Below, piece after piece: positions 48,569 to 57,930 of a stretch of DNA of 64,000 nucleotides (positions are counted from its first letter, which is position 1; the number at the start of each line of letters is the position of its first letter). The DNA comes from Acidovorax sp. GTDB lineage: Bacteria > Pseudomonadota > Gammaproteobacteria > Burkholderiales > Burkholderiaceae_C. Location: NCBI GenBank assembly GCA_030692685.1, contig JAUXZO010000165.1, positions 39,969 through 103,968 on the forward strand, given 5' to 3'. The notes below the pieces were generated by a model. The model made no database searches, had not been told where the DNA came from, and saw nothing but the letters and a program-made list of their open reading frames with translations. The position numbers and the translations under genes are program-made.

Positions 48569-50631
48569 ACCCCAGCGAACCCCTCATTCCCGGCCAACCC
48601 GCCCATCCGCCTGCTGTGGCGGGCGTGAGCGTGGACGTGTCGGCGGTGAGTGCCATGCCAGCGAGCGGATCACCAGACCGCGAAACCGACACCGAAGCTG
48701 AACGCACCCACGGCCCAGACACCGATGTGAGCGAAATAGAGGGACTTGCTGACAGTGATGTGCAGGGGGCGCCTGCTGAGTCGCCCCTGTCGCCTGTGTC
48801 GCCTGAGTCGGCTGAGTCCGTGGATGCGGCTACTGACGACGGTTTGCCTGCGCAGGCAGAGGCCGTTGCAGCCGACCCTGCCCTGCCTGCCGCCACCCCT
48901 GCGCCGGGCAAAGCCCCAGCCTGGGATCCTGAAAAGGCCCCTGCTATTTCTGCCGCCAAGGCGGCAGCCGATTTTGTGGCCCAGATCTTTGCCGAGGTGT
49001 CGGCTCCGGAGAGTGCTCCGGGCGCCGCGAATGTCGCCGCTGTGGTGGCCGATGAAACCACCGATACCGAAGATGCCGTGGCAGAACCGGACACCCCAGC
49101 TGCTGAAATGGTGGCCCCCCTCCAGGACAAGAATGTTCTCATCCTGGGCCTGGGCGCATCCGGCCTGGCCATGGCACGCTGGTGTGTGCGCTGGGGCGCG
49201 CAGGTCACCGTGGCCGATACCCGCACCGCGCCGCCGCAACTGGCAGCACTGCAACACGAACTGCCGCAGGTGCGGTTTGTGGCGGGTGCGCTGGATGCGC
49301 GCCTGGTGGACGACCAGAACCTGCATGCGGTCTACCGTTCGCCCGGCCTCAGTCCAGATGCAATTGCTCCTGTATTAATAGCTGCTCGCGCTTATGGAAT
49401 AAGCGCTGGAGGCGAATTAAGCTTGTATTCCATGGCGCTGGGCGTTTTGAGTGCCTCGCAGGGCTACCGCCCGGCCGTGCTGGCCATTACGGGCACCAAT
49501 GGCAAGACCACCGTGACATCGCTCACCGGCCAACTTGTCGAACGCTCGGGCAAACGTGTGGCGGTGGCGGGCAATATCGGCCCTACGTTGCTCGACACCC
49601 TGACCACCCACCTGGACGCAGGCACCTTGCCCGACGTGTGGGTGCTGGAGTTGTCCAGCTTCCAGCTGGACGACGTGACGGGCTTCGAGCCCACGGCCGC
49701 CACGGTGCTCAACATCACGCAGGACCACCTGGACTGGCATGGCGACATCAGCGCCTATGCGGCGGCCAAGGCGCGCATCTTTGGTCAGACGGGCCTGATG
49801 ATCTTGAACCGCGAAGACGCGGCGGTGATGCAGATGCTGCCGCCGCCGGTCAAGGTCAAGCTGCAAAAGCCCCAGGTGCGCACGCACCTCACCTTTGGCG
49901 CCGACATGCCCAAGCGTCCCGGCGATTTCGGCATCGAAGTGGTCAGCGGCATGCCCTGGCTGGTGCGGGCCATGGAGGCCGACGAAACCCGCAAGCGTGC
50001 CCGCAACGAAGCCGAGGAAGAGCTGCACATTCAGCGCCTCATCCCGGCGGACGCACTGCGCATTCGTGGCCGACATAACGCGGTCAACGCGCTGGCTGCG
50101 CTGGCGCTGGCGTCAGCCGCGGGCTGCCCACTTGCCCCCATGTTGTACGGACTGCGTGAATACCGGGGCGAGCCGCACCGCGTGGAGCCTGTGGCCATCG
50201 TCAACGGCGTCGAATATTTTGATGACAGCAAGGGCACCAACGTGGGCGCCACGGTGGCCGCCCTCACGGGCCTGGGCGCCGAGCGCCGCGTAGTGGTCAT
50301 CCTGGGCGGCGAGGGCAAGGGCCAGGACTTTGCGCCGCTGGCCGCGCCCGTGTCCCGCTACGCCCGCACGGTGGTGTTGATGGGCCGCGACGCGCCGCTG
50401 ATTCGGGCCGCGCTGCAAGACACGGGGGTCACGCTGCTGGACGCCGAGACATTGCAGCAGGCCGTGCTGATGGCGACCGAGCGCGCGCGTTCGGGCGATG
50501 CGGTGCTGATGTCGCCCGCTTGCGCCAGTTTCGACATGTTCAAGGACTACGAGCACCGCGCGCAGGTGTTCTGCGAGGCCGTGCGGACCCTGGCGGAAGA
50601 CGCGGGCCAGTCGGCAGAAGGTTTGGCATGA
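48565..50631 (+). CDS. murD: UDP-MurNAc-L-Ala:D-Glu ligase MurD with N-terminal extension
   Basis: Adds D-glutamate to UDP-MurNAc-L-Ala. The open frame from the ATGA overlap with mraY gives 688 residues against about 440 in E. coli. The first 181 residues are a Pro/Ala/Ser/Glu-rich acidic sequence with short repeats ([13 protein letters not shown]) and no membrane helix. The conserved enzyme begins at [21 protein letters not shown], with ATG 49108 as an alternative start. GTNGKTT lies near residue 310 and [10 protein letters not shown] follows. A family A repeat is read in frame as residues about 269-288, where it aligns with the normal GEL region of MurD. Confidence 0.92.
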   Translation: MNPSEPLIPGQPAHPPAVAGVSVDVSAVSAMPASGSPDRETDTEAERTHGPDTDVSEIEGLADSDVQGAPAESPLSPVSPESAESVDAATDDGLPAQAEAVAADPALPAATPAPGKAPAWDPEKAPAISAAKAAADFVAQIFAEVSAPESAPGAANVAAVVADETTDTEDAVAEPDTPAAEMVAPLQDKNVLILGLGASGLAMARWCVRWGAQVTVADTRTAPPQLAALQHELPQVRFVAGALDARLVDDQNLHAVYRSPGLSPDAIAPVLIAARAYGISAGGELSLYSMALGVLSASQGYRPAVLAITGTNGKTTVTSLTGQLVERSGKRVAVAGNIGPTLLDTLTTHLDAGTLPDVWVLELSSFQLDDVTGFEPTAATVLNITQDHLDWHGDISAYAAAKARIFGQTGLMILNREDAAVMQMLPPPVKVKLQKPQVRTHLTFGADMPKRPGDFGIEVVSGMPWLVRAMEADETRKRARNEAEEELHIQRLIPADALRIRGRHNAVNALAALALASAAGCPLAPMLYGLREYRGEPHRVEPVAIVNGVEYFDDSKGTNVGATVAALTGLGAERRVVVILGGEGKGQDFAPLAAPVSRYARTVVLMGRDAPLIRAALQDTGVTLLDAETLQQAVLMATERARSGDAVLMSPACASFDMFKDYEHRAQVFCEAVRTLAEDAGQSAEGLA
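49369..49428. repeat. Palindromic repeat family A, copy 9, inside murD
   Basis: AATAGCTGCTCGCGCTTATG then GAATAAGCGCTGGAGGCGAA. It encodes [15 protein letters not shown], which fits the usual MurD pattern AAARxxGIPVxGEL without obvious extra length. Confidence 0.8.
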
Positions 50632-51899
50632 GCAATGCCACCGCAACCACCCTTTTGCAGCGCCTGACCAGCTGGTTTGGCGGACTGCCCGGCAAGGCCG
50701 TGGACGTGTTGCCCGTGCGGGTGGGCGGCACTGAATACCGCCGCTCGTCCAGCACCCCGGCCAGCGTGCTCGGGTTTGACCAGGCCCTGTTGTGGGTGGT
50801 GGTGGCGCTGCTCGCGTGGGGGCTGATCATGGTGTATTCCGCGTCGATTGCCATGCCGGACAACCCCCGGTTTGCCAACTATGCGTCCACGCATTTTCTG
50901 GCCCGCCATGCGATGTATCTGGTGATTGGGTTTGTGGTGGCGCTACTGGCGTTCCAAGTGCCGATGGCGCTGTGGGAACGCGCGGCGCCCTGGTTGTTTG
51001 TCGTGGCCTTGCTGTTGCTGATCGCGGTGTTGATTCCCGGGGTCGGCAAGGTGGTCAACGGCGCACGGCGCTGGTTGTCCATTGGGCCCATCGGTTTTCA
51101 GCCGTCGGAAGTGGCCAAGTTTGCGGTGCTGATATACGCCGCCGACTACATGGTGCGCAAGATGGAAGTGAAAGAGCGCTTCTTTCGCGCCGTGCTGCCG
51201 ATGGGCGCTGCCGTAGCCATTGTGGGCGTGTTGCTGCTGGCCGAGCCCGACATGGGCGCCTTCATGGTGGTGGCCGTGATCGCCATGGGCATATTGTTTT
51301 TAGGTGGCGTCAACGCCCGCATGTTCTTCCTGATCGCGGGCATTTTGGTGTCGGCCTTCGCGCTGATGATTGCCAGCTCGCCCTGGCGCCGCGAACGCGT
51401 GTTTGCCTACCTTGATCCGTTCAGTGAAGAGCACGCGTTGGGCAAGGGTTACCAGCTTTCACACTCGCTGATCGCGATCGGACGCGGAGAGATCTTTGGC
51501 GTGGGCCTGGGCGGCAGTGTCGAAAAACTGCACTGGCTGCCCGAGGCGCACACCGACTTTCTGTTGGCAGTGATTGGCGAGGAATTCGGTCTGGTGGGCG
51601 TGCTCACGCTCCTCGTGCTGTTCCTGTGGATGACGCGCCGCATCATGCACATCGGCCGCCAGGCCATCGCCCTGGACCGTGTGTTTGCAGGGCTGGTGGC
51701 GCAAGGCGTGGCGATATGGATCGGCTTTCAGGCCTTCATCAACATGGGCGTGAACCTGGGCGCGCTGCCAACCAAGGGGCTCACGTTGCCCTTGATGAGT
51801 TTTGGGGGGTCGGCGATCTTGATGAATCTGGTGGCATTGGCAGTGGTTTTGCGTGTTGACTATGAGAACAAACACCTCATGCGGGGAGGCCGCGTATGA
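50628..51899 (+). CDS. ftsW: Septal peptidoglycan polymerase FtsW
   Basis: SEDS-family membrane glycosyltransferase of 423 residues that works with FtsI. A longer cytoplasmic N-terminus of about 45 residues precedes helices starting [22 protein letters not shown]. Other conserved blocks are [36 protein letters not shown] and [37 protein letters not shown] 50628 overlaps the murD stop. Confidence 0.95.
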   Translation: MSNATATTLLQRLTSWFGGLPGKAVDVLPVRVGGTEYRRSSSTPASVLGFDQALLWVVVALLAWGLIMVYSASIAMPDNPRFANYASTHFLARHAMYLVIGFVVALLAFQVPMALWERAAPWLFVVALLLLIAVLIPGVGKVVNGARRWLSIGPIGFQPSEVAKFAVLIYAADYMVRKMEVKERFFRAVLPMGAAVAIVGVLLLAEPDMGAFMVVAVIAMGILFLGGVNARMFFLIAGILVSAFALMIASSPWRRERVFAYLDPFSEEHALGKGYQLSHSLIAIGRGEIFGVGLGGSVEKLHWLPEAHTDFLLAVIGEEFGLVGVLTLLVLFLWMTRRIMHIGRQAIALDRVFAGLVAQGVAIWIGFQAFINMGVNLGALPTKGLTLPLMSFGGSAILMNLVALAVVLRVDYENKHLMRGGRV

Positions 51900-52966
51900 G
51901 CACGCAAAAGACGGCCCTCATCATGGCGGGTGGCACCGGTGGCCACATCTTCCCTGGCCTGGCTGTGGCCGAAGAATTGCGCGCCCGCGGCTGGCGCGTG
52001 CACTGGCTGGGTGCGCCGGGCAGCATGGAATCACGCATCGTGCCCACGCATGGGTTTACGCTTGAACTGATCGACTTCTCCGGCGTCCGCGGCAAGGGCA
52101 TCGTCACGCTGGCCCTGTTGCCGCTGCGCCTGCTGCGTGCCTTCTGGCAAGCGCTGCAGGTGGTGCGCCGCGTCAAGCCCGATGTGGTGGTGGGCCTGGG
52201 CGGCTACATCACGTTTCCGGGCGGCATGATGGGCGTGTTGGCTGGCAAGCCGCTGGTGCTGCATGAGCAGAATTCGGTGGCGGGCATGGCCAACAAGGTG
52301 CTGGCGGGCGTGGCAGACCGCGTGTTCACCGCCTTCCCCCAGGTCTTCAAACAAGGCCAGTGGGTGGGTAACCCGCTGCGTACACCGTTCACTCAGCAGC
52401 CCGGCCCTACCGAGCGGTTTGCCGGGCGCTCGGGCCCGCTGCGTTTGCTGGTGGTGGGCGGCAGCCTGGGTGCGCGGGCGCTCAACGAGATCGTGCCCCA
52501 GGCCGTAGCGCTGATGCCTGCCGACCAGCGCCCGCAGGTGATCCACCAAAGCGGCGCCACGCAGATCGACGCCCTGCGCGCCAACTATGCGGCCGCCGGG
52601 GTCGAGGCTGAATGCACGCCTTTCATCGACGACACCGCCAGCGCCTTTGCCACGGCCGACATCATTGTGTGCCGCGCCGGTGCCAGTACCGTGACCGAAA
52701 TTGCCGCAGTGGGCGCTGCGGCCTTGTTTGTGCCGTTCCCCTCGGCGGTGGATGACCACCAGACCACCAACGCGCAGTTCCTCGTGAACGCGGGTGGCGG
52801 CTGGCTGGTGCAGCAACGTGACCTGACGCCACAAGGCTTGGCACAGATGCTATTGAAATTGGAGCGCGAAGCGCTTGTGGATACTGCCCTCAAGGCCAAA
52901 AACATGCAAAAAATCAACGCCACCCGTGAAGTGGTGACTGCCTGCGAGGAGTTGGCCGGATCATGA
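51896..52966 (+). CDS. murG: Lipid II synthase MurG
   Basis: Peripheral membrane glycosyltransferase of 356 residues that adds GlcNAc to lipid I. N-terminal glycine-rich loop [19 protein letters not shown], central [12 protein letters not shown] and [12 protein letters not shown], then the second glycine-rich loop [14 protein letters not shown] and the UDP-GlcNAc site [28 protein letters not shown]. It overlaps ftsW. Its stop overlaps a small ORF that duplicates the murC start. Confidence 0.95.
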   Translation: MSTQKTALIMAGGTGGHIFPGLAVAEELRARGWRVHWLGAPGSMESRIVPTHGFTLELIDFSGVRGKGIVTLALLPLRLLRAFWQALQVVRRVKPDVVVGLGGYITFPGGMMGVLAGKPLVLHEQNSVAGMANKVLAGVADRVFTAFPQVFKQGQWVGNPLRTPFTQQPGPTERFAGRSGPLRLLVVGGSLGARALNEIVPQAVALMPADQRPQVIHQSGATQIDALRANYAAAGVEAECTPFIDDTASAFATADIIVCRAGASTVTEIAAVGAAALFVPFPSAVDDHQTTNAQFLVNAGGGWLVQQRDLTPQGLAQMLLKLEREALVDTALKAKNMQKINATREVVTACEELAGS

Positions 52967-52997
52967 AACACGCCATTCGCCACATGCATTTCGTCGT
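52963..52997 (+). repeat. Partial duplication of the murC 5' end (copy of 53043-53077)
   Basis: The 35 bases from ATGAAACACGCCATTCGCCA match the start of murC (ATGAAACACGCGATCCGCCA) with a few differences, exactly 80 bp upstream. Confidence 0.85.
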
Positions 52998-53046
52998 GAA
53001 CCTGAAGCACGCCGACGAGCCGTGCCTTGCAGAGGTTCAGCAATGA
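52963..53046 (+). CDS. 27-codon mini-ORF, duplicated murC start, bridging murG and murC
   Basis: Starts at ATG 52963, overlapping the murG stop (ATGA), and ends in TGA that overlaps the murC ATG (ATGA). Its first residues [12 protein letters not shown] nearly copy the MurC start [12 protein letters not shown]. It then reads [15 protein letters not shown]. It is too short for a folded product; its likely role, if any, is translational coupling of murG to murC across a local duplication. Confidence 0.45.
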   Translation: MKHAIRHMHFVVNLKHADEPCLAEVQQ

Positions 53047-54485
53047 AACACGCGATCCGCCACATCCACTTCGTCGGCGTGGGCGGCGCCGGCATGAGCG
53101 GCATCGCCGAAGTGCTGTTCAACCTGGGCTACCGCATCTCGGGCTCGGATTTGGCCGACAGCGCCACGCTGCGTCGTCTGCAGGGTTTGGGAATCAAGAC
53201 CTGCCTGGGCCACGCGGCGGCGCACATCGATGGCGCCGATGCGGTGGTCACGTCCACCGCAGTGACGCCCGATAACCCCGAGGTGCTGGCCGCGCGCGAG
53301 AAGAAGATTCCGGTCGTGCCCCGCGCGCTGATGCTGGCCGAGCTGATGCGCCTGAAGCAGGGCATTGCCATTGCGGGCACCCATGGCAAGACGACGACGA
53401 CCAGCCTGGTGACCAGCGTGCTGGCCGAAGCAGGGCTCGATCCCACCTTTGTCATCGGCGGGCGGCTGAACAGCGCCGGCGCCAACGCCAAGCTGGGCAG
53501 CGGCGACTACATCGTGGTCGAGGCCGATGAATCCGACGCGTCGTTTTTGAACCTTCTGCCGGTGATGGCCGTGGTGACCAACATCGACGCCGACCACATG
53601 GAAACCTATGGGCACGACTTTGGGCGGCTCAAAGGGGCATTTGTGGACTTTCTGCACCGCATGCCGTTTTACGGCACGGCGGTGTTGTGTGTGGACAGCC
53701 CTGCAGTGCGCGACATTCTGCAAAGCGTGACCTGCCCAATCACCAGCTACGGTTTTTCTGAAGATGCCCAGGTGCGCGCCATCGACGTGAAGGCAGAGGC
53801 CGGGCAAATGCGGTTTACCGTGCAGCGGCGCAATGGCGTCACGCTGCCCGACATGGAGATCGTGCTCAACCTGGCGGGCGAGCACAACGTGCTCAATGCC
53901 CTGGCGGCCATCGCCATCGCGGTCGAATTGAACATTTCGGACGAGGCTGTGCAGCGCGCGTTGGCCAACTTCAAGGGCGTGGGACGGCGCTTTCAGCGCT
54001 ATGGCGAACTGCCCGTCAAGGCTGGGAACGGCGGTGGCCAGTTCACCGTCATCGACGACTACGGCCACCACCCGGTGGAAATGGCCGCCACGCTGGCCGC
54101 GGCGCGCGGCGCGTTCCCCGGCCGCCGCCTGGTGTTGGCGTTTCAGCCCCACCGCTACAGCCGCACGCGCGATTGTTTTGAAGACTTCGTCAAGGTCATT
54201 GGCAATGCCGATGCCGTGCTGCTAACCGAGGTGTATGCCGCCGGTGAAGCGCCCGTGGTGGCTGCCGATGGCCGGTCGCTCGCACGCGCCTTGCGGGTGG
54301 CGGGCCGTGTGGAGCCTGTGTTTATAGACAACGTGGCAGACCTGCCACAGGCCATTGCCGACAACGCGCGTGATGGCGACGTGGTGATGTGCATGGGCGC
54401 CGGATCGATTGGCGCAGTGCCTGGCAAGGTGGTTGAAATGCTACAAAATAATGAGCTATCAGCGCTTGAGGGGAGCGCGCTATGA
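53043..54485 (+). CDS. murC: UDP-MurNAc:L-alanine ligase MurC
   Basis: Adds the first amino acid, L-alanine, to UDP-MurNAc; 480 residues. Motifs are [22 protein letters not shown] at the start, ATP-binding [11 protein letters not shown] near residue 113, [10 protein letters not shown] near 165 and [14 protein letters not shown] near 341. The C-terminal residues [14 protein letters not shown] come from a family A repeat that spans the murC/ddl junction. Its ATG overlaps the mini-ORF. Confidence 0.95.
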   Translation: MKHAIRHIHFVGVGGAGMSGIAEVLFNLGYRISGSDLADSATLRRLQGLGIKTCLGHAAAHIDGADAVVTSTAVTPDNPEVLAAREKKIPVVPRALMLAELMRLKQGIAIAGTHGKTTTTSLVTSVLAEAGLDPTFVIGGRLNSAGANAKLGSGDYIVVEADESDASFLNLLPVMAVVTNIDADHMETYGHDFGRLKGAFVDFLHRMPFYGTAVLCVDSPAVRDILQSVTCPITSYGFSEDAQVRAIDVKAEAGQMRFTVQRRNGVTLPDMEIVLNLAGEHNVLNALAAIAIAVELNISDEAVQRALANFKGVGRRFQRYGELPVKAGNGGGQFTVIDDYGHHPVEMAATLAAARGAFPGRRLVLAFQPHRYSRTRDCFEDFVKVIGNADAVLLTEVYAAGEAPVVAADGRSLARALRVAGRVEPVFIDNVADLPQAIADNARDGDVVMCMGAGSIGAVPGKVVEMLQNNELSALEGSAL

Positions 54486-54510
54486 CCCATTTTGATTCAA
54501 ATATTGACGG
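54440..54510. repeat. Palindromic repeat family A, copy 10, across the murC/ddl junction
   Basis: CTACAAAATAATGAGCTATC then AGCGCTTGAGGGGAGCGCGC. The left part matches copy 4 on its minus strand (CTACAAAATAATGAGCTACT), and both encode LQNNELxAL. The right arm is altered to carry the murC stop and the ddl ATGA overlap. Confidence 0.7.
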
Positions 54511-55483
54511 GAAATCGCTGGGCAAGGTGGCCGTGCTCATGGGCGGCGCATCCGCCGAGCGCGAGGTGTCGCTGATGTCCGGCAGCGGCGTGCTGCAGGC
54601 CCTGCGCTCACGCGGCGTGGATGCGCATGCGTTTGACCCCGCGCAAAGCGACCTGGGCGATCTCAAGCGCGATGGTTATGCACGCTGCTTTATTGCTTTG
54701 CATGGCCGCCACGGTGAGGACGGCACGGTACAGGGCGCGTTGGAGCTGCTGGGCATTCCGTACACCGGCCCGGGGGTGATGGCCTCTGCCATTGCGATGG
54801 ACAAGGTCATGACCAAGCGGGTGTGGCTGGCCGAAAGCTTGCCCACCCCGCGCTATGTGTGGCTTGCACCCGACCGCCAGCAACCCGAGGTGGTGCGTAC
54901 CGTGCCAGACGAGCTGGGTTTGCCGCTGATCGTCAAGCCGCCGCGTGAGGGCTCGTCGATTGGCGTCACCAAGGTGCGCGGGTATTCGGACATGCAAGAG
55001 GCCGTGGCCTTGTCGGCGCGCTACGACCCGGATGTGCTGTGCGAAGAGTTCATTGATGGCGAGGAAGTGACCTGCCCGGTGCTGGGCCAAGGGCCTGATG
55101 CGCGTGCGTTGCCGGTGATCCGCATCGTGGCTCCCGATGGCGCGTATGACTACCAGAACAAGTATTTCACCGACGACGTGAAGTACCAGTGCCCAAGCGG
55201 TCTGCCCGAAGCCGAGGAACGCGAGATCCAGCGCATCGTGCTGGAGGCATACCGGACGCTGGGTTGTCGCGGCTGGGGCCGTGCTGACCTGATGATTCGC
55301 GCTAGCGACCGCAAGCCTTTCTTGCTGGAGATGAACACATCGCCAGGCATGACAGGGCATTCGCTGGTGCCACTGTCGGCGCGTGCTGCAGGCATCAGCT
55401 ACGAAGAACTCTGCCTGCGCATTCTTTCTGCCGCGGCTCTGGACACGCCAGCCCGTAACCCGCAAGGAGCTGCCCTGTCATGA
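54482..55483 (+). CDS. ddl: D-alanine:D-alanine ligase
   Basis: ATP-grasp enzyme of 333 residues that makes D-Ala-D-Ala. A variable first 15 residues precede [43 protein letters not shown] near residue 80, [15 protein letters not shown] near 155 and [18 protein letters not shown] near 280 are diagnostic; the tyrosine in the latter region class favours D-Ala over D-lactate, by family knowledge. AAGGAG at 55464 precedes the next ORF start. Its ATG overlaps murC. Confidence 0.95.
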   Translation: MTHFDSNIDGKSLGKVAVLMGGASAEREVSLMSGSGVLQALRSRGVDAHAFDPAQSDLGDLKRDGYARCFIALHGRHGEDGTVQGALELLGIPYTGPGVMASAIAMDKVMTKRVWLAESLPTPRYVWLAPDRQQPEVVRTVPDELGLPLIVKPPREGSSIGVTKVRGYSDMQEAVALSARYDPDVLCEEFIDGEEVTCPVLGQGPDARALPVIRIVAPDGAYDYQNKYFTDDVKYQCPSGLPEAEEREIQRIVLEAYRTLGCRGWGRADLMIRASDRKPFLLEMNTSPGMTGHSLVPLSARAAGISYEELCLRILSAAALDTPARNPQGAALS

Positions 55484-55575
55484 CCATGCTTTGCCGCCGG
55501 GCTGCCCCAAGGCAAAACGCGGTCCCCTTGGGGGGCAGCGACGACACGCTAGTGCGGAGCGTGGGGGCGATATGA
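55480..55575 (+). CDS. 31-codon mini-ORF bridging ddl and ftsQ, made of repeat family C
   Basis: ATG 55480 overlaps the ddl stop and has AAGGAG ten bases upstream. The frame stays open to TGA 55573-55575, overlapping the ftsQ ATG (ATGA). Product [20 protein letters not shown] then [11 protein letters not shown]. Most of it is the repeat at 55487-55571. It may preserve ddl-ftsQ translational coupling after the insertion. Confidence 0.4.
   Translation: MTMLCRRAAPRQNAVPLGGSDDTLVRSVGAI
55487..55571. repeat. Dispersed repeat family C inserted between ddl and ftsQ
   Basis: CCGCCGGGCTGCCCCAAGGC, GTCCCCTTGGGGGGCAGCGA and CACGCTAGTGCGGAGCGTGG. This type is recalled as common between Burkholderiales genes. 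It is flanked by a 7-bp direct repeat ATGACCA at 55480-55486 and 55572-55578. Confidence 0.7.
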
Positions 55576-56390
55576 CCAACACGCTGCCCGCCCCCCTGGA
55601 CGTCAAGCTCATGAACCTGACCGCATCGGTCTTGCTCATGGGCTGCGCCTTGGGCGTGTTGGCAGCGGGCACGTGGTGGATGCTGCGCTACCCGGGGTTT
55701 TCCATTGCCCGCATCGTGGTGCAGGGCGAGCTGGTGCACAACAACGCCGTGACCTTGCGGGCCAATGTGGCGCCGCATCTGGCGGGCAACTTTTTTACCG
55801 TGGACTTGCGCCGTGCCCGCGACGCATTCGAGCAAGTGCCGTGGGTGCGCAGGGCGCAGGTGCAGCGGGTGTACCCCGCCAGTCTGCGCGTCGAGCTGCA
55901 AGAGCATGAAGCCGTGGCGTTCTGGGGGCCGGAGTCTGCGTCGGCCATGGTCAACAGCCAGGGTGAAGTGTTTGAGGCCAATGTGGGCGACGTGGAGCAG
56001 GAAGGCCTGCCGCGCCTGCTGGGCCCGCGCGGCAGCTCTGCCCAGGCGCTGCAGATGCATGGGCTGCTGCGGCCCGTGTTCCGCCCGCTGGGGCTGGAGT
56101 TGGAGGAGCTGGAACTGACCGGGCGCGGCGGATGGCGCGCCAAGCTGGACAGCGATGCCGTGATTGAGTTGGGCGGAGGCACCCCCCAAGAGGTGGTGCT
56201 GCGCACGCAGCGCTTTACGCGCACGCTGACGCAGGTGGCGGCGCAGTACGGGCGCCGTGTGGATGCGCTGGAGTCTGCCGATCTGCGCCATGCGGGAGGC
56301 TATGCCCTGCGCATGCGCGGAGTGACCACCGTGATCCCCGACGTGGCCGGAGCTGCGGCCGGGGCCACGGGCGGCGTGCGCAGGAGGTGA
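55572..56390 (+). CDS. ftsQ: Cell division protein FtsQ
   Basis: Bitopic division protein of 272 residues. One helix (LTASVLLMGCALGVLAAGTWWML, residues 15-37) is followed by the POTRA domain (FSIARIVVQGELVHNNAVTLRANVAPHLAGNFFTVDL) and the beta domain, with WVRRAQVQRVYPASLRVELQEHEAVAFWG. It recruits FtsB/FtsL to the septum. ATG 56572-type alternatives are not seen; 55572 is the start because the open frame upstream is the inserted repeat. Confidence 0.93.
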   Translation: MTNTLPAPLDVKLMNLTASVLLMGCALGVLAAGTWWMLRYPGFSIARIVVQGELVHNNAVTLRANVAPHLAGNFFTVDLRRARDAFEQVPWVRRAQVQRVYPASLRVELQEHEAVAFWGPESASAMVNSQGEVFEANVGDVEQEGLPRLLGPRGSSAQALQMHGLLRPVFRPLGLELEELELTGRGGWRAKLDSDAVIELGGGTPQEVVLRTQRFTRTLTQVAAQYGRRVDALESADLRHAGGYALRMRGVTTVIPDVAGAAAGATGGVRRR

Positions 56391-56394
56391 TGCG

Positions 56395-56541
56395 ATGCAA
56401 ACGGGTGACAAGCACAGCGTGGGTCAGGCGGGCAGGCGGGCAATGCGTCAAGAGGCCGACCAAGACGCTGACCAAAAGGTCAAAAGTCGGGCTGGGGAGC
56501 AGGTCGGGCAGCAGGGCAGAACACAAAAGGGCAGAGGCTGA
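56395..56541 (+). CDS. 48-codon mini-ORF between ftsQ and ftsA
   Basis: ATG 56395 has AGGAGG (56382-56387) at ideal 7-base spacing and the frame ends one base before the ftsA ATG. The product MQTGDKHSVGQAGRRAMRQE and onward is highly charged, Gln/Lys/Arg-rich, with no hydrophobic segment. I know no homologue. It could be a small peptide gene, or a device that hands ribosomes on to ftsA. An alternative ATG at 56390 reads in frame into ftsA as a 51-residue extension but is too close to the AGGAGG. Confidence 0.4.
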   Translation: MQTGDKHSVGQAGRRAMRQEADQDADQKVKSRAGEQVGQQGRTQKGRG

Positions 56542-56542
56542 T

Positions 56543-57772
56543 ATGGCAAGAGAATACAAAGACGTTGTGGTGGGGCTCGATATCGGAACGGCCAAGGTCA
56601 TGGCCGTGGTGGCCGAGGTGCTACCCAATGGCGAGCTCAAGCTGGCCGGCCTGGGCGTGGCCCCGAGCAATGGCCTCAAGCGCGGCGTGGTGGTCAACAT
56701 CGACGCCACGGTGCAGAGCATTCAGCAGGCGCTCAAAGAGGCTGAGCTGATGGCCGACTGCAAGATCCAGCGCGTGTACACCGGCATTACCGGCAGCCAC
56801 ATCCGCGGCCTCAACTCAAGCGGCATGGTGGCCGTGAAAGACAAGGAAGTCACCTCGGCCGACGTGGCGCGCGTGGTGGAGACGGCCAAGGCCATCAACA
56901 TCAGCAGCGACCAGCGCCTGCTGCTGGTGGAGCCCCAAGAGTTTGTGATCGACGGGCAGGACGTGAAGGAGCCCATCGGCATGAGCGGCATCCGCCTGGA
57001 GGCCAAGATACACATCGTGACCGGCGCCCAAAGTGCAGCCGAAAACATCATCAAGTGCGTGCGCCGCTGTGGGTTGGAGGTTGAGCAGCTCATGCTCAAC
57101 CCACTGGCCAGCAGCCAGGCGGTGCTGACAGATGACGAACGCGAGCTGGGCGTGGTGTTGGTCGACATCGGCGCGGGCACGACCGACGTGGCTATTTTCA
57201 CGGGCGGTGCGATCCGCCACACCGCAGTCATCCCGATTGCGGGCGACCTCATCACCAGCGACATCGCCATGGCGCTGCGCACGCCCACCAAGGACGCCGA
57301 AGACATCAAGGTCGAAAGCGGCTATGCCAAACAACTGCTGGCCGACCCCGATGCCCAGGTGGAAGTGCCCGGCCTGGGCGACCGCCCTCCGCGCATGTTG
57401 AGCAAGCAGGCGTTGGCCGGTGTGATCGAACCGCGCGTCGAAGAGATTTTCTCGCTGGTGCAGCAGGTCGTGCGCGAGTCGGGCTACGAAGAAGTGCTGT
57501 CGTCGGGCATCGTGCTTACGGGCGGAAGTTCGGTCATGCCCGGAATGATCGAGTTGGGCGAGGACATCTTCCTGAAACCTGTGCGACGGGGCATTCCCAA
57601 GTATTCCAGCGCGTTGTCTGACATGGTGGCCCAGCCGCGCGCTGCTACTGTCATGGGTTTGCTGGAAGAGGCTCGATTGGCCCGGCTGCGTGGCTTCAAG
57701 GTCGCGCAGAAAAGCGGGTCGATGAAGACCGCGTTCGGTCGCTTCAAGGATTTCATTGTGGGCAATTTCTGA
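56543..57772 (+). CDS. ftsA: Cell division protein FtsA
   Basis: Actin-like protein of 409 residues that tethers FtsZ to the membrane. ATP-binding motifs include VVGLDIGTAKVMAVV at residues 8-22 and VLVDIGAGTTDVAIF near 202, and GIVLTGGSSVMPGM near 330. The C-terminal amphipathic helix region GRFKDFIVGNF is the likely membrane anchor. ATG 56543 has AGAGG eight bases upstream and gives the usual MAREYKDVVVGLD. Confidence 0.95.
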   Translation: MAREYKDVVVGLDIGTAKVMAVVAEVLPNGELKLAGLGVAPSNGLKRGVVVNIDATVQSIQQALKEAELMADCKIQRVYTGITGSHIRGLNSSGMVAVKDKEVTSADVARVVETAKAINISSDQRLLLVEPQEFVIDGQDVKEPIGMSGIRLEAKIHIVTGAQSAAENIIKCVRRCGLEVEQLMLNPLASSQAVLTDDERELGVVLVDIGAGTTDVAIFTGGAIRHTAVIPIAGDLITSDIAMALRTPTKDAEDIKVESGYAKQLLADPDAQVEVPGLGDRPPRMLSKQALAGVIEPRVEEIFSLVQQVVRESGYEEVLSSGIVLTGGSSVMPGMIELGEDIFLKPVRRGIPKYSSALSDMVAQPRAATVMGLLEEARLARLRGFKVAQKSGSMKTAFGRFKDFIVGNF

Positions 57773-57774
57773 CC

Positions 57775-57930
57775 ATGAAACACCCACTCTGGCTGGCAAG
57801 GGGAAGCCCCCACCGAATACCGGGAGGGCGAAGGCGCTGCACAGGCCCGCCACGCTCTCCCATGCAATATTTTTCCGTTATCCCCATTTGGCAATTGCAA
57901 ACGAATTTAGAACGAGGAGCTCCAAGATGA
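57775..57930 (+). CDS. Possible 51-codon mini-ORF between ftsA and ftsZ
   Basis: ATG 57775 lies two bases after the ftsA stop and the frame is open to TGA 57928-57930, overlapping the ftsZ ATG. No ribosome-binding site is visible and the product is arginine/proline-rich, so it may be chance. The AT-rich stretch 57863-57915 before ftsZ could hold a promoter. Confidence 0.2.
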   Translation: MKHPLWLARGSPHRIPGGRRRCTGPPRSPMQYFSVIPIWQLQTNLERGAPR

